Of a stretch of DNA of 39,787 bases, positions 1 to 8,129 are shown piece by piece; position 1 is the stretch's first letter, and each line of letters starts with the position of its first letter. Position numbers and translations under genes: made by a program. Where the stretch lies: the NCBI RefSeq assembly GCF_017590215.1, contig NZ_JAFFPK010000095.1, positions 1 through 39,787 on the forward strand, given 5' to 3'. A model generated the notes under the pieces. That model worked only from the letters and a program-made list of their open reading frames with translations, made no database searches and had not been told where the DNA came from. This DNA is from Clostridium sp. CCUG 7971 (GTDB taxonomy: Bacteria > Bacillota > Clostridia > Peptostreptococcales > Peptostreptococcaceae).

Positions 1-2
1 TA

Positions 3-368
3 AAACAAATTGAAATTGTTGACTACGAAAACAGCATAAATGATGTGATAGATCCATCAGGTAGTTTCCTTAATAATATAAATACAATATATCAAATCAG
101 CCAATATTTACAAGAAAAAGGCAAAGATCCTAAGTACTATGAATCACCTGAAAGTTTAAAATTTCTAATTGATAATTTACAAGAACTATGTGACTTTGTT
201 GGTTCTGATATCTTAAAAGACGCCCTAGAGTCTGTTCAAAGCTCAATTGGATTGCAAAGTCAAGAACAACAGAAATCTTTGAGAGAGAATTTCAAAAAGG
301 CTTGTCAAGGTGATAATTTAAGTAAAAAAGCAAAAAAAGCAATAAAGTATATTGATTTAAACAAATAA
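3..368 (+). CDS. 3' part of an unrecognised gene, cut by window edge
   Basis: The reading frame is open from base 3, so the GTG at 45 is internal and the real start lies left of the window. The visible 121 residues are charged and apparently alpha-helical. They have no signal peptide or membrane segment, and the end is lysine-rich. I do not recognise a family. The stop at 366-368 is followed immediately by repeat copy A, which carries a hairpin. Confidence 0.6.
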   Translation, partial: KQIEIVDYENSINDVIDPSGSFLNNINTIYQISQYLQEKGKDPKYYESPESLKFLIDNLQELCDFVGSDILKDALESVQSSIGLQSQEQQKSLRENFKKACQGDNLSKKAKKAIKYIDLNK

Positions 369-380
369 CTAGTCATTAAA

Positions 381-490
381 TTTTACTTTAGTGACTAAAA
401 TTATGCATTTTTAGTGACTAAAATTATGCATTTTAAGTAAAGTTAAAGCCCTTATAATCTATTTATTTGGATTATAAGGGCAATGTGTTT
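381..490 (+). repeat. Interspersed hairpin repeat, copy A
   Basis: A 12-bp perfect stem, GCCCTTATAATC (448-459) with GATTATAAGGGC (470-481), sits behind a conserved lead-in (TTTTACTTTA at 381, AAAGTTAAAGCCC at 439). A 23-bp unit starting TAGTGACTAAAATTATGCAT is tandemly duplicated (389-411 and 412-434), seen only in this copy. The T-run and the CTAGATATCTTTAAA tail found in copies B-D are missing here, so termination would be weak. The rest of the 369-681 gap shows no gene. Confidence 0.8.
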
Positions 491-681
491 ATACGGCTTT
501 ATCTTGAATAATCATAAGAAGGGCTATTATTATACAAAATAAACTTATTCTTTTTCTTATGCTGCTCATTCAGATGAAGGAAAAAGAACTAACTTGTTAG
601 CAAAATTACAAGTATCTAATTCTCACAGAACGAAAAATAATGAAATAAAATATTACAAACTTTTTGGTAAAGGATGATTTT

Positions 682-1482
682 ATGAAAAAAGCAATTATTG
701 TATTTATGAGTATGGTAATATCATTAATATCTGTTGGATGCAATTCTTCTGATAATAATGATAAATATGTCCATACTTGGGATTATGAAACTAAAGAATA
801 TAAAAATATGAATAGTAGTGACTTAGTTAAACTAAGAGATAAATTAATTGATGAAGAATTAAAAGGATTAAAAAAAGGTGATTATGATCAACAAAAAAAA
901 GAAATTTTAGGAAATGGAAATTATCAATTAGTTGGGTTTGTAAATTGCCTTTATAGTAATATGTCCCAAAAAGATAAATTAATAAAACAAATAAAATTAA
1001 TTAAGTATTCAGATTCTATTGATTATGGTATTAATCCAGTTGGAGAATTTATGAATCAGACTAATATAAATTATCAGTTAAATGAATTTTTTACAATTAA
1101 CAAATTATGGAGTAAAGAAAATAAAGAAAAACAATATTTTAATCCAGATCTTTTAGTTGATAATTTTGAGAAGATATATGAATATACAGATTTAAATAAA
1201 TATATGGTTTTTAATTTGGTTTATTTCAGTTATAGCGATTATGCAGGTGAAGAAATACCCATAGAAAAACAAGCTACTCTATTAAATAAATTAAAAAACA
1301 TTAAGAATAAAAAGTTTGACGATAGATTAGTTAATAAAGAAATTGAAAAAAAATTATTTTTAAACAATATTAAATTCATTAAAACAGAATTCGAATCAAG
1401 ATTAAAGGAAGAGAATTTGAGTGAAATCGAAAAAGAAAACATAAAATCATCTTTAGAGTTAATTAATCAAGGATTTAATTAA
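682..1482 (+). CDS. Predicted lipoprotein of unknown function
   Basis: This 266-residue protein starts at the ATG at 682, preceded by AAAGGATG; the upstream in-frame TTG at 664 has no ribosome site. The N-terminus is a lipoprotein signal: Lys-Lys, a hydrophobic stretch (residues 4-16), then the lipobox SVGC with Cys20 as the lipidation site. The mature part begins with an Asn/Asp/Ser linker and continues as a long, charged, mostly helical region rich in Lys, Glu, Asn and Tyr. No catalytic motif is visible. It should be anchored on the outer face of the membrane. Its neighbours are unrelated single genes and give no functional hint. Confidence 0.75.
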   Translation: MKKAIIVFMSMVISLISVGCNSSDNNDKYVHTWDYETKEYKNMNSSDLVKLRDKLIDEELKGLKKGDYDQQKKEILGNGNYQLVGFVNCLYSNMSQKDKLIKQIKLIKYSDSIDYGINPVGEFMNQTNINYQLNEFFTINKLWSKENKEKQYFNPDLLVDNFEKIYEYTDLNKYMVFNLVYFSYSDYAGEEIPIEKQATLLNKLKNIKNKKFDDRLVNKEIEKKLFLNNIKFIKTEFESRLKEENLSEIEKENIKSSLELINQGFN

Positions 1483-1829
1483 ATATTAACCACAACAAAG
1501 GAGTACTAATATCAATGCTCCTCTAAATATGTTTTATAGGTAGATAGTTAAAGTAGGAGTGATTTTGTAGTTTCCTAAATATACGTCAATATATCATTTA
1601 GATAATGTGTTTTAATAAAGTCTTACCTAGTTATATTTTTATACAATCATGAAAAAATATATAAAAGACTCAAATCATTACAATTGGATGATAAATTAGA
1701 TTAAAGTTGAAACTTTAACTATTTCTCAAATTTAGAGAACAACTGTTAAACTCTAAGTTTTGTTATAATTAAATTAATAATTTTTATATAATGAAAAATA
1801 AATATTTAATAAAATTAGGGGGGGTTATA
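1483..1829. other. Intergenic stretch with promoter only
   Basis: No gene is seen. It contains a weak GGAG/CTCC hairpin just after the lipoprotein gene (about 1500-1523). Near its right end there is a promoter-like pair, CTGTTA (1743-1748) and TATAAT (1764-1769), with a short 15-bp spacer. The same arrangement with the same spacer stands before the gene at 4063 (TTGTTA 3945-3950, TATAAT 3966-3971), which suggests shared promoter sequence among these small genes. Confidence 0.5.
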
Positions 1830-2147
1830 GTGACTGAAAATTTAATAGATGTCTTATTTTATAGTTTTACTTTTTACATTATATATAGTATTTTGCACCG
1901 ATTAATTGAAATTAATAGATATATAAAAAAATCAAATTTGGATGGCACATATAGTGAAACATATAAATTAATGTATAGTAAACATTTGAAAGGCAACTGC
2001 ATTTTGACTTCTGTAATAATAGGATTTATTAATTTAACAGAACAATACATTAACATAGTATTTGCTATAGTAATAGGTATTAGTATTGGGCTATGTATAA
2101 GTCCTATTTTCGAGAAGTATTATCCAAAACCTGAAGAGAATTTATAA
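1830..2147 (+). CDS. Small membrane protein, unknown
   Basis: This 105-residue protein is read from the GTG at 1830 because a G-rich ribosome site (AGGGGGGG, 1817-1824) lies five bases upstream. The in-frame ATG at 1791 has none. There are two hydrophobic regions, near residues 6-22 and in the C-terminal half (roughly 60-92), joined by a polar loop rich in Tyr, Lys and Ser. The tail is short and charged. No family is recognised. The first hairpin of repeat B (2247-2287) looks like its terminator. Confidence 0.6.
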   Translation: MTENLIDVLFYSFTFYIIYSILHRLIEINRYIKKSNLDGTYSETYKLMYSKHLKGNCILTSVIIGFINLTEQYINIVFAIVIGISIGLCISPIFEKYYPKPEENL

Positions 2148-2246
2148 AAATATACAAATATGACATACTTTATAATTTTAATATATGCTTTGATTAACAG
2201 GTTTAACGATTTATAACATATCTAAAAATTATTTAAATTACTAGCC

Positions 2247-2440
2247 AAACTGTACAAGAAATAAAAAATACCATTTATGTACAGTTTTTTTATATCAAAA
2301 CAAAAAGTCTCAAAATTTTACTTTAGGAACTAGAGTTATGGATTTTAAATAAAGCTAAAGCCCTTAAAATCCAAATAAATGGATTTTAAGGGCTTTTTTA
2401 CTAGATATCTTTAAACAAATTTTTAGGAAATAGTATTTAT
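2247..2440 (+). repeat. Interspersed hairpin repeat, copy B (two terminator hairpins)
   Basis: Hairpin 1 pairs AAACTGTACA (2247-2256) with TGTACAGTTT (2278-2287) and runs into a T-tract. Hairpin 2 is a perfect 16-bp stem (2357-2372 with 2381-2396, loop AAATAAAT) followed by T residues. After it comes the shared tail CTAGATATCTTTAAA (2400-2414). Copy C has the same order and spacing. It fills most of the 2148-2551 gap; no gene is seen there. Confidence 0.85.
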
Positions 2441-2551
2441 TAAGAATGATATCAATCACAATTATCTTAGCGGAGACTTGATAAAAATAGTTGTGATACA
2501 ATTAAATTAATATTTATTGTAAATATTAATTTAATAAGAAGAGGTATTTTC

Positions 2552-3049
2552 ATGAAAGAAATTTTATTTTTATGTGGGCCAAATGGAATAGGAAAAACTA
2601 CTATTTGTAAGGAAATTATTAAGCAATTACCAAATTCAGCTTATGTTGATTCTGATTCATGTAGGATGATGAATCCATTTATTTTAAATGATGACACAAT
2701 ACCTACAATATCAAAGAATATTAGCGATTTACTGATTAATTATTTAAAATGTTCTACTATTAATACTGTAGTTTTTTCGTATGGATTTCATGGTCGAAGG
2801 AAAGAAGTATTTCAAAATGTTTTAATGGAAATTTCTAAAGTGGAATATAACTTTATTCCGTTTTTACTTTGGTGTAGCGAAGAGGAAAATATTAATAGAA
2901 TGAATATTGATAATAGAAGTTATGACCGTATTCAAAGAGCTTTAAATGAATCAAGAAAAGCTTTTGATGATGTGATTTATCCTAAAATAGATATAACTAA
3001 TTTATCTGCTTATGAGGCTGCAAAAACTATAATTACTAAAGTAAAATAA
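2552..3049 (+). CDS. P-loop ATPase/kinase (AAA family, small-molecule kinase-like)
   Basis: This 165-residue cytoplasmic protein has a Walker A motif GPNGIGKTT at residues 9-17, directly after the first beta strand, as in the small-molecule P-loop kinases (shikimate, gluconate and chloramphenicol phosphotransferase-like). An SDS segment after the second strand could hold the acidic substrate/Mg site. The Arg-containing region NRSYDR near residue 128 fits a lid. The substrate cannot be told from sequence. AAGAGG lies before the ATG. The gene stands alone between repeat B and the GNAT gene, a typical accessory position. ATP binding is well supported; the exact activity is not. Confidence 0.75.
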   Translation: MKEILFLCGPNGIGKTTICKEIIKQLPNSAYVDSDSCRMMNPFILNDDTIPTISKNISDLLINYLKCSTINTVVFSYGFHGRRKEVFQNVLMEISKVEYNFIPFLLWCSEEENINRMNIDNRSYDRIQRALNESRKAFDDVIYPKIDITNLSAYEAAKTIITKVK

Positions 3050-3160
3050 GTTATATTGAGGTAAATGAATTTATGGTGGAAAATGCATATCAATAAAAAT
3101 TATTTTAAATAATAGCTACAAAAACATCTGTTATTGTGAACACACTCAAATTAAAAGTTC

Positions 3161-3169
3161 TGATATAAT
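3161..3169 (+). promoter_or_regulatory. Extended -10 promoter before the GNAT gene
   Basis: TG-A-TATAAT (TG at 3161-3162, TATAAT at 3164-3169) lies 52 bases before the GNAT start. No convincing -35 was found, as is common with extended -10 promoters. Confidence 0.45.
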
Positions 3170-3220
3170 TTAGTTAGAAAATGTTTCAAGATGAATGATA
3201 AAAATGCTAGGGGGGGAATT

Positions 3221-3685
3221 ATGTTTAAGATTATAGAAATACATGATATTGAGGTTAAGTCTAACGTTACTGATTGTATATTAAGAAAACTTCCTGAGTG
3301 GTTTGATATTGAAGAGGCTATAGTTGAATATGTAGAAGGTGTAAAAGATACTAAATTCTATGTAGCTTATGACTTAGAGAAACCTATTGGATTTATAAGT
3401 ATAAAGCATAATAATGAGTATACATCAGAAATATATGTTATAGGAGTATTAAAAGAATATCAAGGTAAGTATGTAGGAAAATCATTAGTTGAGGTTGCTA
3501 ATAATACATTATCCAACATGGGTACTAAATTTCTTCAGGTTAAAACACTAGGACCATCAAATTCGAATAAGTACTATGCAGATACAAGAAAATTCTATCA
3601 AAGTGTCGGTTTTTATCCATTGGAAGAAATAAAAGAACTTTGGGATGAAATAAATATATGTTTAATAATGATAAAAAATATTTAA
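3221..3685 (+). CDS. GNAT-family N-acetyltransferase
   Basis: This 154-residue acetyl-CoA-dependent acetyltransferase is placed at the ATG at 3221, four bases after a GGGGGGG ribosome site; the in-frame ATG at 3191 lacks one. The acceptor strands (KFYVAYDLEKPIGFISI, about 45-61) lead to motif A, where VLKEYQGKYVGKSL (76-89) matches the acetyl-CoA pyrophosphate loop, though Tyr84 replaces the usual Gly. ADTRKFYQSVGFYPLEE near the C-terminus is the normal GNAT motif B. The substrate is unknown. Amino-group resistance acetylases and protein acetylases share this fold. Confidence 0.85.
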   Translation: MFKIIEIHDIEVKSNVTDCILRKLPEWFDIEEAIVEYVEGVKDTKFYVAYDLEKPIGFISIKHNNEYTSEIYVIGVLKEYQGKYVGKSLVEVANNTLSNMGTKFLQVKTLGPSNSNKYYADTRKFYQSVGFYPLEEIKELWDEINICLIMIKNI

Positions 3686-3710
3686 TTAAAAAGTAGTCAT
3701 AAATTTTAAT

Positions 3711-3890
3711 AAACTGTTCAATAAAAAATATGATTTTATGTGCAGTTTTTTTATATTAAAAGAATAAGCCTTAAAATTTTACTTTATGGACTAGTTATGT
3801 ATTTAAAACAAATATAAATCCCTTAAAATTCAAATAAATTAATTTTAAGGGATTTTTTACTAGATATCTTTAAATGTGTTTTTAGAGAAT
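3711..3890 (+). repeat. Interspersed hairpin repeat, copy C
   Basis: It has the same order as copy B. Hairpin 1 is AAACTGTTCA (3711-3720) with TGTGCAGTTT (3739-3748), with one mismatch and one wobble, then T residues. Hairpin 2 is AAATCCCTTAAAATT (3816-3830) with AATTTTAAGGGATTT (3841-3855), then T residues and the CTAGATATCTTTAAA tail. Relative to B the stem bases changed in pairs. The remainder of the 3686-4062 gap holds only the promoter of the next gene. Confidence 0.85.
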
Positions 3891-3944
3891 AGCATTTTCA
3901 GAAATGACCCTGAAAACATCTGTTTTAACTGATTTAAACGACTA

Positions 3945-3971
3945 TTGTTAAAATCTAATTTTTATTATAAT
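3945..3971 (+). promoter_or_regulatory. Promoter of the gene at 4063
   Basis: TTGTTA (3945-3950) and TATAAT (3966-3971) are separated by 15 bp. The block resembles the promoter at 1743-1769 in both sequence and spacer length, suggesting common descent. Confidence 0.5.
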
Positions 3972-4062
3972 TAAGCTAAAAACTACTGTATAATGAGAAA
4001 TAAAGATTATTTTAATATTTGAAGAAATTAAAAAATAAATAAGTTAGGATTAAGGAGATATT

Positions 4063-4650
4063 ATGTCATATTTATTAAAAATTGAACAATATGAAAAATG
4101 CTATGATATAGGAGTTTTTGAAAGTGAAGAATCAATATACAAATTTATTGAAAGCATTCCTTTTGTAAAAAAAGAAGTTCTTTCAAATGATTATACAAAT
4201 TATTTTTTTAACTTTGAAGATCTACCTGATTACTATGAAATAAATTATAATAATTATTTATATGTTATTTCAAAATTCTCATTTGTACCAGGCGAAGATG
4301 AGATATATTTTAGTTGGAGTGAAATTCATCTTTGGGATAAAAAAATAGGTCCAAAAGAAACTTTTATAGAAGGGGAAACAATAGTAGATGCCTATAGTTT
4401 TTCAAACAATGAAGTCAAAAATTATATAACAAAACGAGAAGAATTATATAAAGAAACAAAAAGATATTATAAAAGTAAAGGATTGAAAGTTAGAAGAAAT
4501 GCCCTTGGATCTCAAGATGGAGAATATGTTGAACTTTTAAATGATTCTATACTTTATTTACTTGATCCTTGTGCAATAGAAATTTGGGATAAATCTAAAG
4601 ATATAGAGGAATTTCTAGGTAAATATAAAAAATTTTTAGATGAAATTTAA
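4063..4650 (+). CDS. Hypothetical protein, 195 aa
   Basis: A soluble, acidic protein with a good ribosome site (AAGGAGA) before the ATG. It is rich in Tyr, Glu and Asp and has no signal peptide or membrane segment. The pattern of short beta-like stretches (YLYVISKFSF, DEIYFSWSEIHLW) with a helical C-terminus resembles small immunity or SMI1/SUKH-like proteins, but I cannot assign a family and no toxin gene lies beside it. Repeat D lies downstream, between it and the convergent gene. Confidence 0.65.
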   Translation: MSYLLKIEQYEKCYDIGVFESEESIYKFIESIPFVKKEVLSNDYTNYFFNFEDLPDYYEINYNNYLYVISKFSFVPGEDEIYFSWSEIHLWDKKIGPKETFIEGETIVDAYSFSNNEVKNYITKREELYKETKRYYKSKGLKVRRNALGSQDGEYVELLNDSILYLLDPCAIEIWDKSKDIEEFLGKYKKFLDEI

Positions 4651-4711
4651 TTTTAGCTAGGACATTAACAATTGATAATCTTTTTAAAATTCAAAAATAC
4701 CGTTTTATGTA

Positions 4712-4830
4712 AAATAGATAAGTAGTTTTAGGTATTTGAGATAAAGTTAAAGCCCTTAGAATCCAAATAAATTGATTCTAAGGGCATTTTTACTAGATAT
4801 CTTTAAATGTGTTTTTAGATCTCAATCTTA
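4712..4830 (+). repeat. Interspersed hairpin repeat, copy D (bidirectional terminator)
   Basis: The stem GCCCTTAGAATC (4752-4763) pairs with GATTCTAAGGGC (4774-4785), followed by ATTTTT and the shared tail CTAGATATCTTTAAA (4793-4807). Only the second hairpin of copies B and C is present. It lies between convergent genes ending at 4650 and 4828 and could end both transcripts. Confidence 0.85.
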
Positions 4831-5139
4831 TTGAATAAATTTGTACCTTTTTTTCTTTATTATAATTACCTCTGAAAAAATAAATATAATAAATATCACA
4901 GCTACTGATATGGCTATCTCTAGTGGTATCTCAAAAATAAATTTATCTAATGCTATAATTAACCCAAAAATAATTGAAATTATCCCAGTTAAAAAATATG
5001 CTTTAGAAATTAAATTTATATATCCATCCTTATCGTTTACTTTTTCTGGACTATCAAATGCATATCTTTTTATATTTTTAGTTTTCTTTAGCCGAGTCCC
5101 TCTATCTATAAACCCAAGACCTATTAATATATTTATCAT
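4828..5139 (-). CDS. Small two-TM membrane protein (DUF3784-like)
   Basis: This 103-residue protein reads from an ATG preceded by AGGGAGG at a good distance on the reverse strand. That decides against the ORF of similar length on the other strand. A short N-terminal hydrophobic stretch and a basic linker precede two membrane segments (about 47-66 and 74-94), and the end is Lys-rich. The arrangement resembles small clostridial DUF3784-type membrane proteins, but the family call is tentative. Function is unknown. Confidence 0.65.
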   Translation of the reverse strand: MINILIGLGFIDRGTRLKKTKNIKRYAFDSPEKVNDKDGYINLISKAYFLTGIISIIFGLIIALDKFIFEIPLEIAISVAVIFIIFIFSEVIIIKKKRYKFIQ

Positions 5140-5208
5140 TTATTTTCCTCCCTTTTTATAAATAGTATTAATGCTACTATACCATATTGATTAAATAAAT
5201 ATTTTAAC

Positions 5209-5236
5209 AGTCCCTAAAATTTAAGTTTTAGGGACT
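5209..5236. other. Isolated hairpin
   Basis: AGTCCCTAAAA pairs with TTTTAGGGACT around a 6-base loop. Neither side has a clear T-tract, so this may not be a terminator. It lies upstream of the reverse-strand membrane protein gene. Confidence 0.5.
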
Positions 5237-5489
5237 AAAAAGAATAAATGTGTTGGAATCATTACATTTTTATACGTTAACTCTTTTTTTATTTATACGT
5301 TTATTTTGAAATTTTATTTATTAAATTTAAATAACTTTTTAATTTATTAAGTATACTTTAAATTAAGTTTATTTTTATTTGATTTATATATATGTACATT
5401 CTAACTATAATTTTGATTTCTAAGCATTAACAAAATAATCTTTATATTATAGTATTTCTAAATAATTTAAAACCGTCTATAAATCATAC

Positions 5490-5732
5490 GTTTTTTCGTG
5501 ATTTGTCAATGTAATTAAGTTAAATAATTTCATGATAAATAGTAAAAAAATCGGTTATAATGTAGATATTAACTATTAAACGAATATAATCTAAATGATG
5601 GGTAAATTATCTGATATTTTACTTATTAAGTTTGATTATGATGTAACTTAGAAAGATAAAATTTACAAAAAGGGTAAATACTATATTGCTAATAGAACTG
5701 ATAAGCATAGTGATTATACTATTTCACAATAA
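5490..5732 (+). pseudogene. Decayed small ORF with leader
   Basis: From the ATG at 5598 the frame encodes about 44 codons with an in-frame TAG at 5649-5651, ending at 5732. The second part is basic and Tyr-rich. A leader containing GTCTATAAATCAT followed by GGTTATAATG precedes it, and a related leader recurs at about 6600. A terminator follows at once. No family is recognised. The stretch 5237-5490 shows nothing but AT-rich DNA. Confidence 0.35.
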
Positions 5733-5740
5733 TAAATATA

Positions 5741-5780
5741 AAAAATAGTCCCAATATATCTTGGGACTATTTTTATTTAT
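5741..5780 (+). terminator. Intrinsic terminator
   Basis: AAAAATAGTCCCAA pairs with TTGGGACTATTTTT around a 6-base loop and leads into more T residues. Confidence 0.8.
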
Positions 5781-5803
5781 ATTTAACTACATTTTCGGTT
5801 ATT

Positions 5804-6421
5804 TTACTGTTTTGATATTATCTTTACTGAACCAGGGGTAATTGTTATTGAACCAGCTCCAGGAATTGAGAATGATGTCGTAACTGAAATATTACTATGA
5901 CCATATTCTGCGTATAGTTTTATATCTTTTCGAGCGTAATTATTATAAACAATTAAATGTGAACTTATCATATCTTCAATAGTAAGTGCTATTTTGTGAA
6001 TTCATTTTAAATTTATAACCTAAGCAAAATACCTTTGGACCGTTATTTTCTACTTTTGTTTCAGTCATACCTATATCAAAAGCTACTGCCAGCTTTTTTC
6101 TATAGGTAAAATTAGGGTGGAACTTGATAATGTCTAGTCACCCAATAAATAGACACTATATCTGTAAGAATAATAAGTGGTTGAGCACTATAATAAAAAT
6201 TAAGCTTAAATTTTGCATTTGTTCTATTTTGAGGAGATGACAACCTTATATAATAAATAGGAAGAGTTAATGAACAAGATGCAGAAAGAGTTTGTGTTTA
6301 AACCTTCAAACCACTAAAGTTTCTTAAAATATCTACTTGATTTTCAACATACCTTATTTCTTTTAAATTAGAGTCGGCTAAATTTTTAAGTCCATTTAAA
6401 TGTTTTGTATAACTATTTTTA
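5804..6421 (-). pseudogene. Frameshifted remnant of an unrecognised ~200-aa gene
   Basis: Reading right to left, at least four coding blocks in different frames join up: a Lys/Asn-rich block ending SGLKV; a block with SLTLPIYYIRLSSPQNR leading to TDIVSIYWVTRHY; a block with KKLAVAFDIGMTETKVE and KVFCLGYKFKMN; and a final block with SVTTSFSIPGAGSITITPG, ending at the stop at 5804-5806. No ATG with a ribosome site opens it. The continuous protein-like text across frameshifts shows decay of a real gene. Family not recognised. Confidence 0.6.
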
Positions 6422-6599
6422 TAAATAGGTTATTTTTGGTAACCTAATTTTAATATATGTATTTTGTCGAGAAATGCAACCTATATTTTAAAAATATTTT
6501 ATAATAATATTTTTAAAATAATTATAAATCAAAAATATTATTATATGAAAATAAAATATTATTTAATTAATTTGATATAAAAGATATTTAAAACAAAAG

Positions 6600-6784
6600 T
6601 GTCTATAAATCATTTGTTTTAGTGGATATATGAGAAAATATAAAATATGTTATAATTAATTTAATAATTGATATACATAAAAATCATAGGCAAAAACAAA
6701 TTTGATGATGTCGAGTATAAAAAAGTAAGGGGAGATTTTGCTAAAACGGTTATTGAAAGTATTTCAAAATATATGGTTAAGTAA
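6600..6784 (+). pseudogene. Gene 3'-end remnant with duplicated leader
   Basis: The block GTCTATAAATCAT (about 6601-6613) followed by TGTTATAATTAATTT repeats the leader seen near 5495. Downstream an open stretch without a start codon encodes KIIGKNKFDDVEYKKVRG and continues to a TAA at about 6784. Probably the tail of a lost gene. The rest of 6421-6817 holds only a short GGTTA/TAACC hairpin at about 6427. Confidence 0.35.
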
Positions 6785-6817
6785 AGCAAATATCTAAACT
6801 CTGAAAGGGAGAAACCA

Positions 6818-7063
6818 ATGCATATGAAAAATAATTCTAGTAAAAGTGCAATCAAAAAAATTAAAATTTTTATATTGAGACTTTTAAACATTATATTTGT
6901 ACCGATATTTGGACTAATACCATTAGAAACCAGAATATTTATATATGATTTATTCCCAAATGATTTTTATAGGTTCATTGCAATAATTTTTATTGTAACA
7001 TTTCTATTTGCATGGTTTATTACTATATCTCACATAATATATAAAATAGAGAACACAGAATAA
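6818..7063 (+). CDS. Small membrane protein, 81 aa
   Basis: The ATG at 6818 follows AAAGGGAG at a suitable distance; a second in-frame ATG follows at 6824. The N-terminus is basic (KSAIKKIKIF). Two hydrophobic stretches follow, about 17-36 and 52-74, with a short charged end. The function is unknown. It is the only intact-looking gene in the decayed 5.2-7.1 kb region. Confidence 0.55.
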   Translation: MHMKNNSSKSAIKKIKIFILRLLNIIFVPIFGLIPLETRIFIYDLFPNDFYRFIAIIFIVTFLFAWFITISHIIYKIENTE

Positions 7064-7214
7064 GGTTTTAGATTTAGAAAATAAAACCATACATTTCACT
7101 GAATGATTTGTTGGAAGCTAAATAATCCAGTATTTAAAAATGATTAATTATTCATAAATTATTATCTAAGCGAATAATTTATTAGTATAATTATTTAAAT
7201 ATTGGAGGTTATAG

Positions 7215-8027
7215 ATGGGATATTATGTTAAGGTTGCGACAAATGTAAAAATATATGTAGAGGATCTTAATCCAGAAGGAAAAAAGACAATACTATTTAT
7301 CCATGGTTGGCCTGGAAGCCATAAATTATTTGAATATCAGTTCAATGAACTTCCAAGGATGGGATATAGATGTATAGGAATAGATATAAGAGGGTTTGGA
7401 AAATCAGATAAACCATGGGACGGATATGATTACAACACATTGTCAGATGATGTTAGATGTGTAATTGATGCATTAGGATTACAGGATATTACATTAGCAG
7501 GGCATTCAACTGGAGGAGCAATAGCTATTAGATATATGGCTAGACATAATAGTCATGGTGTATCAAAGCTTGCTCTTTTTGCTGCTGCTGCACCAAGTCT
7601 AATAAAGCGCTCTAATTTCCCTTATGGATTGGATAAAGAAACAGTTTTACAAATTATAGAAGGAACATATACAGATAGACCTAAAATGCTTCAGGATTTT
7701 GGAAATATATTTTTCTATCAGCATATAACGGGGCCATTCTCTGATTGGTTCTTCCAATTAGGATTACAGGCAGCTGGATGGTCAACTGCGGCTATTGCAA
7801 ATACTTGGATAAATGAAGTGTTATTTTATGACTTAGGAACAATAAATGTTCCAACTTTAATTATTCATGGTATTCATGATAAGGTTGTTCCATTTGAACT
7901 TGGTCAAATACAACATAAAGGCATTAAAAATTCAAAGCTTATGCCATTTAATTTCAGTGGTCATGCATCATTTTATGATCAAAAAGATAAATTTAATGAA
8001 GAGTTAGCAAAGTTTGTTGAGGAATAA
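7215..8027 (+). CDS. Alpha/beta hydrolase (haloperoxidase/epoxide hydrolase-like)
   Basis: This 270-residue cytoplasmic alpha/beta hydrolase has an intact catalytic set. The oxyanion-hole HGWPG is at 30-34, the nucleophile elbow GHSTGG has Ser98, the acid is Asp222 in GIHDKVVPF, and the base is His250 in SGHASFY. GIDIRGFGKSDKP (55-67) is the usual strand-4 signature of the non-haem haloperoxidase, epoxide hydrolase and dienelactone hydrolase group. The substrate is not predictable. GGAGG lies six bases before the ATG. The gene stands alone, with a TATAAT about 35 bases upstream and a terminator shared with the convergent Nudix gene. Confidence 0.9.
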   Translation: MGYYVKVATNVKIYVEDLNPEGKKTILFIHGWPGSHKLFEYQFNELPRMGYRCIGIDIRGFGKSDKPWDGYDYNTLSDDVRCVIDALGLQDITLAGHSTGGAIAIRYMARHNSHGVSKLALFAAAAPSLIKRSNFPYGLDKETVLQIIEGTYTDRPKMLQDFGNIFFYQHITGPFSDWFFQLGLQAAGWSTAAIANTWINEVLFYDLGTINVPTLIIHGIHDKVVPFELGQIQHKGIKNSKLMPFNFSGHASFYDQKDKFNEELAKFVEE

Positions 8028-8056
8028 AATTTTTAAGTGTAGATTGTTTATATAAA

Positions 8057-8104
8057 AATACAGGGTAAATAGTTATATATTTAGCTATTTATCCTGTATT
8101 TATT
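8057..8104. terminator. Bidirectional terminator between convergent genes
   Basis: AATACAGGGTAAATAG (8057-8072) pairs with CTATTTATCCTGTATT (8085-8100), 16 bp with one G-U. T-rich DNA lies on both exit sides. Confidence 0.8.
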
Positions 8105-8129
8105 ATTTTATATTTAAAAACTTAATATT

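Noticed and set aside
381-4830. Integron-type cassette array with attC sites
   Set aside because: The repeats are separated by genes as in an array, but no RYYYAAC/GTTRRRY core sites and no integron integrase were seen. The hairpins look like terminators instead.
4841-5161. 106-codon forward ORF
   Set aside because: It lies opposite the reverse-strand gene that has an AGGGAGG ribosome site and a sensible two-helix protein. The forward ORF lacks a ribosome site.
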